From: Candidatus Roizmanbacteria bacterium CG_4_10_14_0_8_um_filter_39_9
Lineage (GTDB): Bacteria; Patescibacteriota; Microgenomatia; UBA1406; GWC2-37-13
Assembly (NCBI GenBank): GCA_002784505.1
Contig: PFLF01000035.1
Span: 6,421 to 11,478 of the forward strand
Length of the DNA stretch: 5,058 bases
Direction of reading: 5' to 3'
The number at the start of each line of letters is the position of its first letter. Position 1 is the stretch's first letter. Below, piece by piece: positions 4,560 to 5,058 of this stretch. The notes beneath the pieces are model-generated. The model saw nothing but the letters and a program-made list of their open reading frames with translations, did not search any database and was not told where the DNA came from. The position numbers were made by a program, and so were the translations under genes.

Positions 4560-5058
4560 TTAGTTAGATGCATAGGCTTTCTTGGCGATTACTTTTACAA
4601 AGCCTGATTCATCACCATAAAATTTTTCTTTACCAGATTCAATTTTTTCAATATTGAACTTATTACCCAGACATTCCTTTGCATAATCCTCACTGAAGAA
4701 ATGTCTGACATGACCTTCTCTCAAAAACATATCCTTTTCTATTTCTTCGCCCTGTCCATATAACGGATCCTCAACCGATTTACAAACAAAACAAATTATT
4801 CCCTCTGGTTTAAGAACGCGGTAAATTTCACTAAACACATTTTTTGTAACATTATCTTCAAAATAGTGAAGGGATAACCGGGCATAAACAACATCAAAAG
4901 TATTGTCCTCAAAAGGAAAAGATTGGGTCATATCCACAACCTGGAACCTTAATCCGTTTTGATCTTTGTACTTAGCGGTATTTTGTTTTACGGCAACATC
5001 AGAAAAGTCGGAACCAACCACTGAATATCCTTTTTGTGCAAAATAAACGGAATCGTTT
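4560..5058 (-). CDS. Class I SAM-dependent methyltransferase, C-terminal part (5' end cut by window)
   Basis: 165 residues are visible before the TAA at 4562-4560; the frame is open to the right edge. It is a Rossmann-fold methyltransferase (Methyltransf_11/25 type). Seen, in order: NDSVYFAQKGYSVVGSDFS, where the acidic residue after strand 2 would bind the SAM ribose; FQVVDMTQSFPFEDNTFDVVYARLSLHYF, with the acidic residue of the adenine pocket and strand 4; EIYRVLKPEGIICFVCKS, the family's LKPGG turn and strand 5; and a C-terminal REGHVRHFFSEDYAKECL...GFVKVIAKK that recalls TehB-like small methyltransferases. The glycine-rich motif I (usually DxGxGxG) must lie just outside the window, because the residues after it begin at the edge. 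A GTG at 5021-5019 is internal to the fold and is not the start. The substrate cannot be told. Confidence 0.88.
   Translation of the reverse strand, partial: NDSVYFAQKGYSVVGSDFSDVAVKQNTAKYKDQNGLRFQVVDMTQSFPFEDNTFDVVYARLSLHYFEDNVTKNVFSEIYRVLKPEGIICFVCKSVEDPLYGQGEEIEKDMFLREGHVRHFFSEDYAKECLGNKFNIEKIESGKEKFYGDESGFVKVIAKKAYASN

Noticed and set aside
5019..5021. GTG as start of the methyltransferase
   Set aside because: The frame stays open to the window edge, and the residues before it (NDSVYFAQKGYS) fit the helix and strand after motif I, so the GTG is an internal Val.

Overview
The window looks like bacterial, moderately AT-rich DNA with short intergenic gaps. It mixes one housekeeping-type RNA helicase with small mobile or accessory genes. 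The very short HicB, the lone REP-associated transposase and the GC-rich CTTCG-type palindromes fit an environmental, possibly candidate-phyla (Patescibacteria-like) genome. That placement is an impression from gene content only; there is no rRNA or marker gene here to test it.

Layout. (1) 1-2167, minus strand: most of a DEAH-box (HrpA/HrpB-like) RNA helicase with all the core motifs, running off the left edge. (2) 2168-2296: the helicase 5' region and the first copy of a short hairpin repeat. (3) 2297-2977, minus: a REP-associated tyrosine transposase (RAYT, Y1/HUH). (4) 3143-3361, minus: a small Xre-type HTH regulator. (5) 3362-3940: 579 bases without a convincing gene but dense in structure: two more hairpin repeats facing a nested inverted repeat, then a run of GC-rich palindromes, then a strong promoter. 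(6) 3941-4412, plus: a HicB antitoxin / HicA toxin pair with overlapping frames. (7) 4413-4559: more hairpins, including a fourth copy of the repeat, in the convergent gap. (8) 4560-5058, minus: the C-terminal part of a class I SAM-dependent methyltransferase that continues past the right edge.

The most interesting signal is the repeat family. A 19-nt hairpin, GTACACTTCGGAAGTGTAC or a close variant, occurs four times in about 2.3 kb (2253, 3497, 3611, 4502), always between genes and around the RAYT gene. RAYT proteins are known to work on REP hairpins, so this is a plausible transposase/REP-substrate system with its own hairpin sequence. Two copies share a second conserved half and lie as 42-nt direct repeats bracketing RAYT plus xre. 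Copies two and three flank a nested inverted repeat and together resemble a small non-autonomous (MITE- or BIME-like) element. The hicBA operon beside it has a promoter whose -10 box lies only 8 nt before the ATG, which suggests a leaderless mRNA, and a palindrome over its -35 box.
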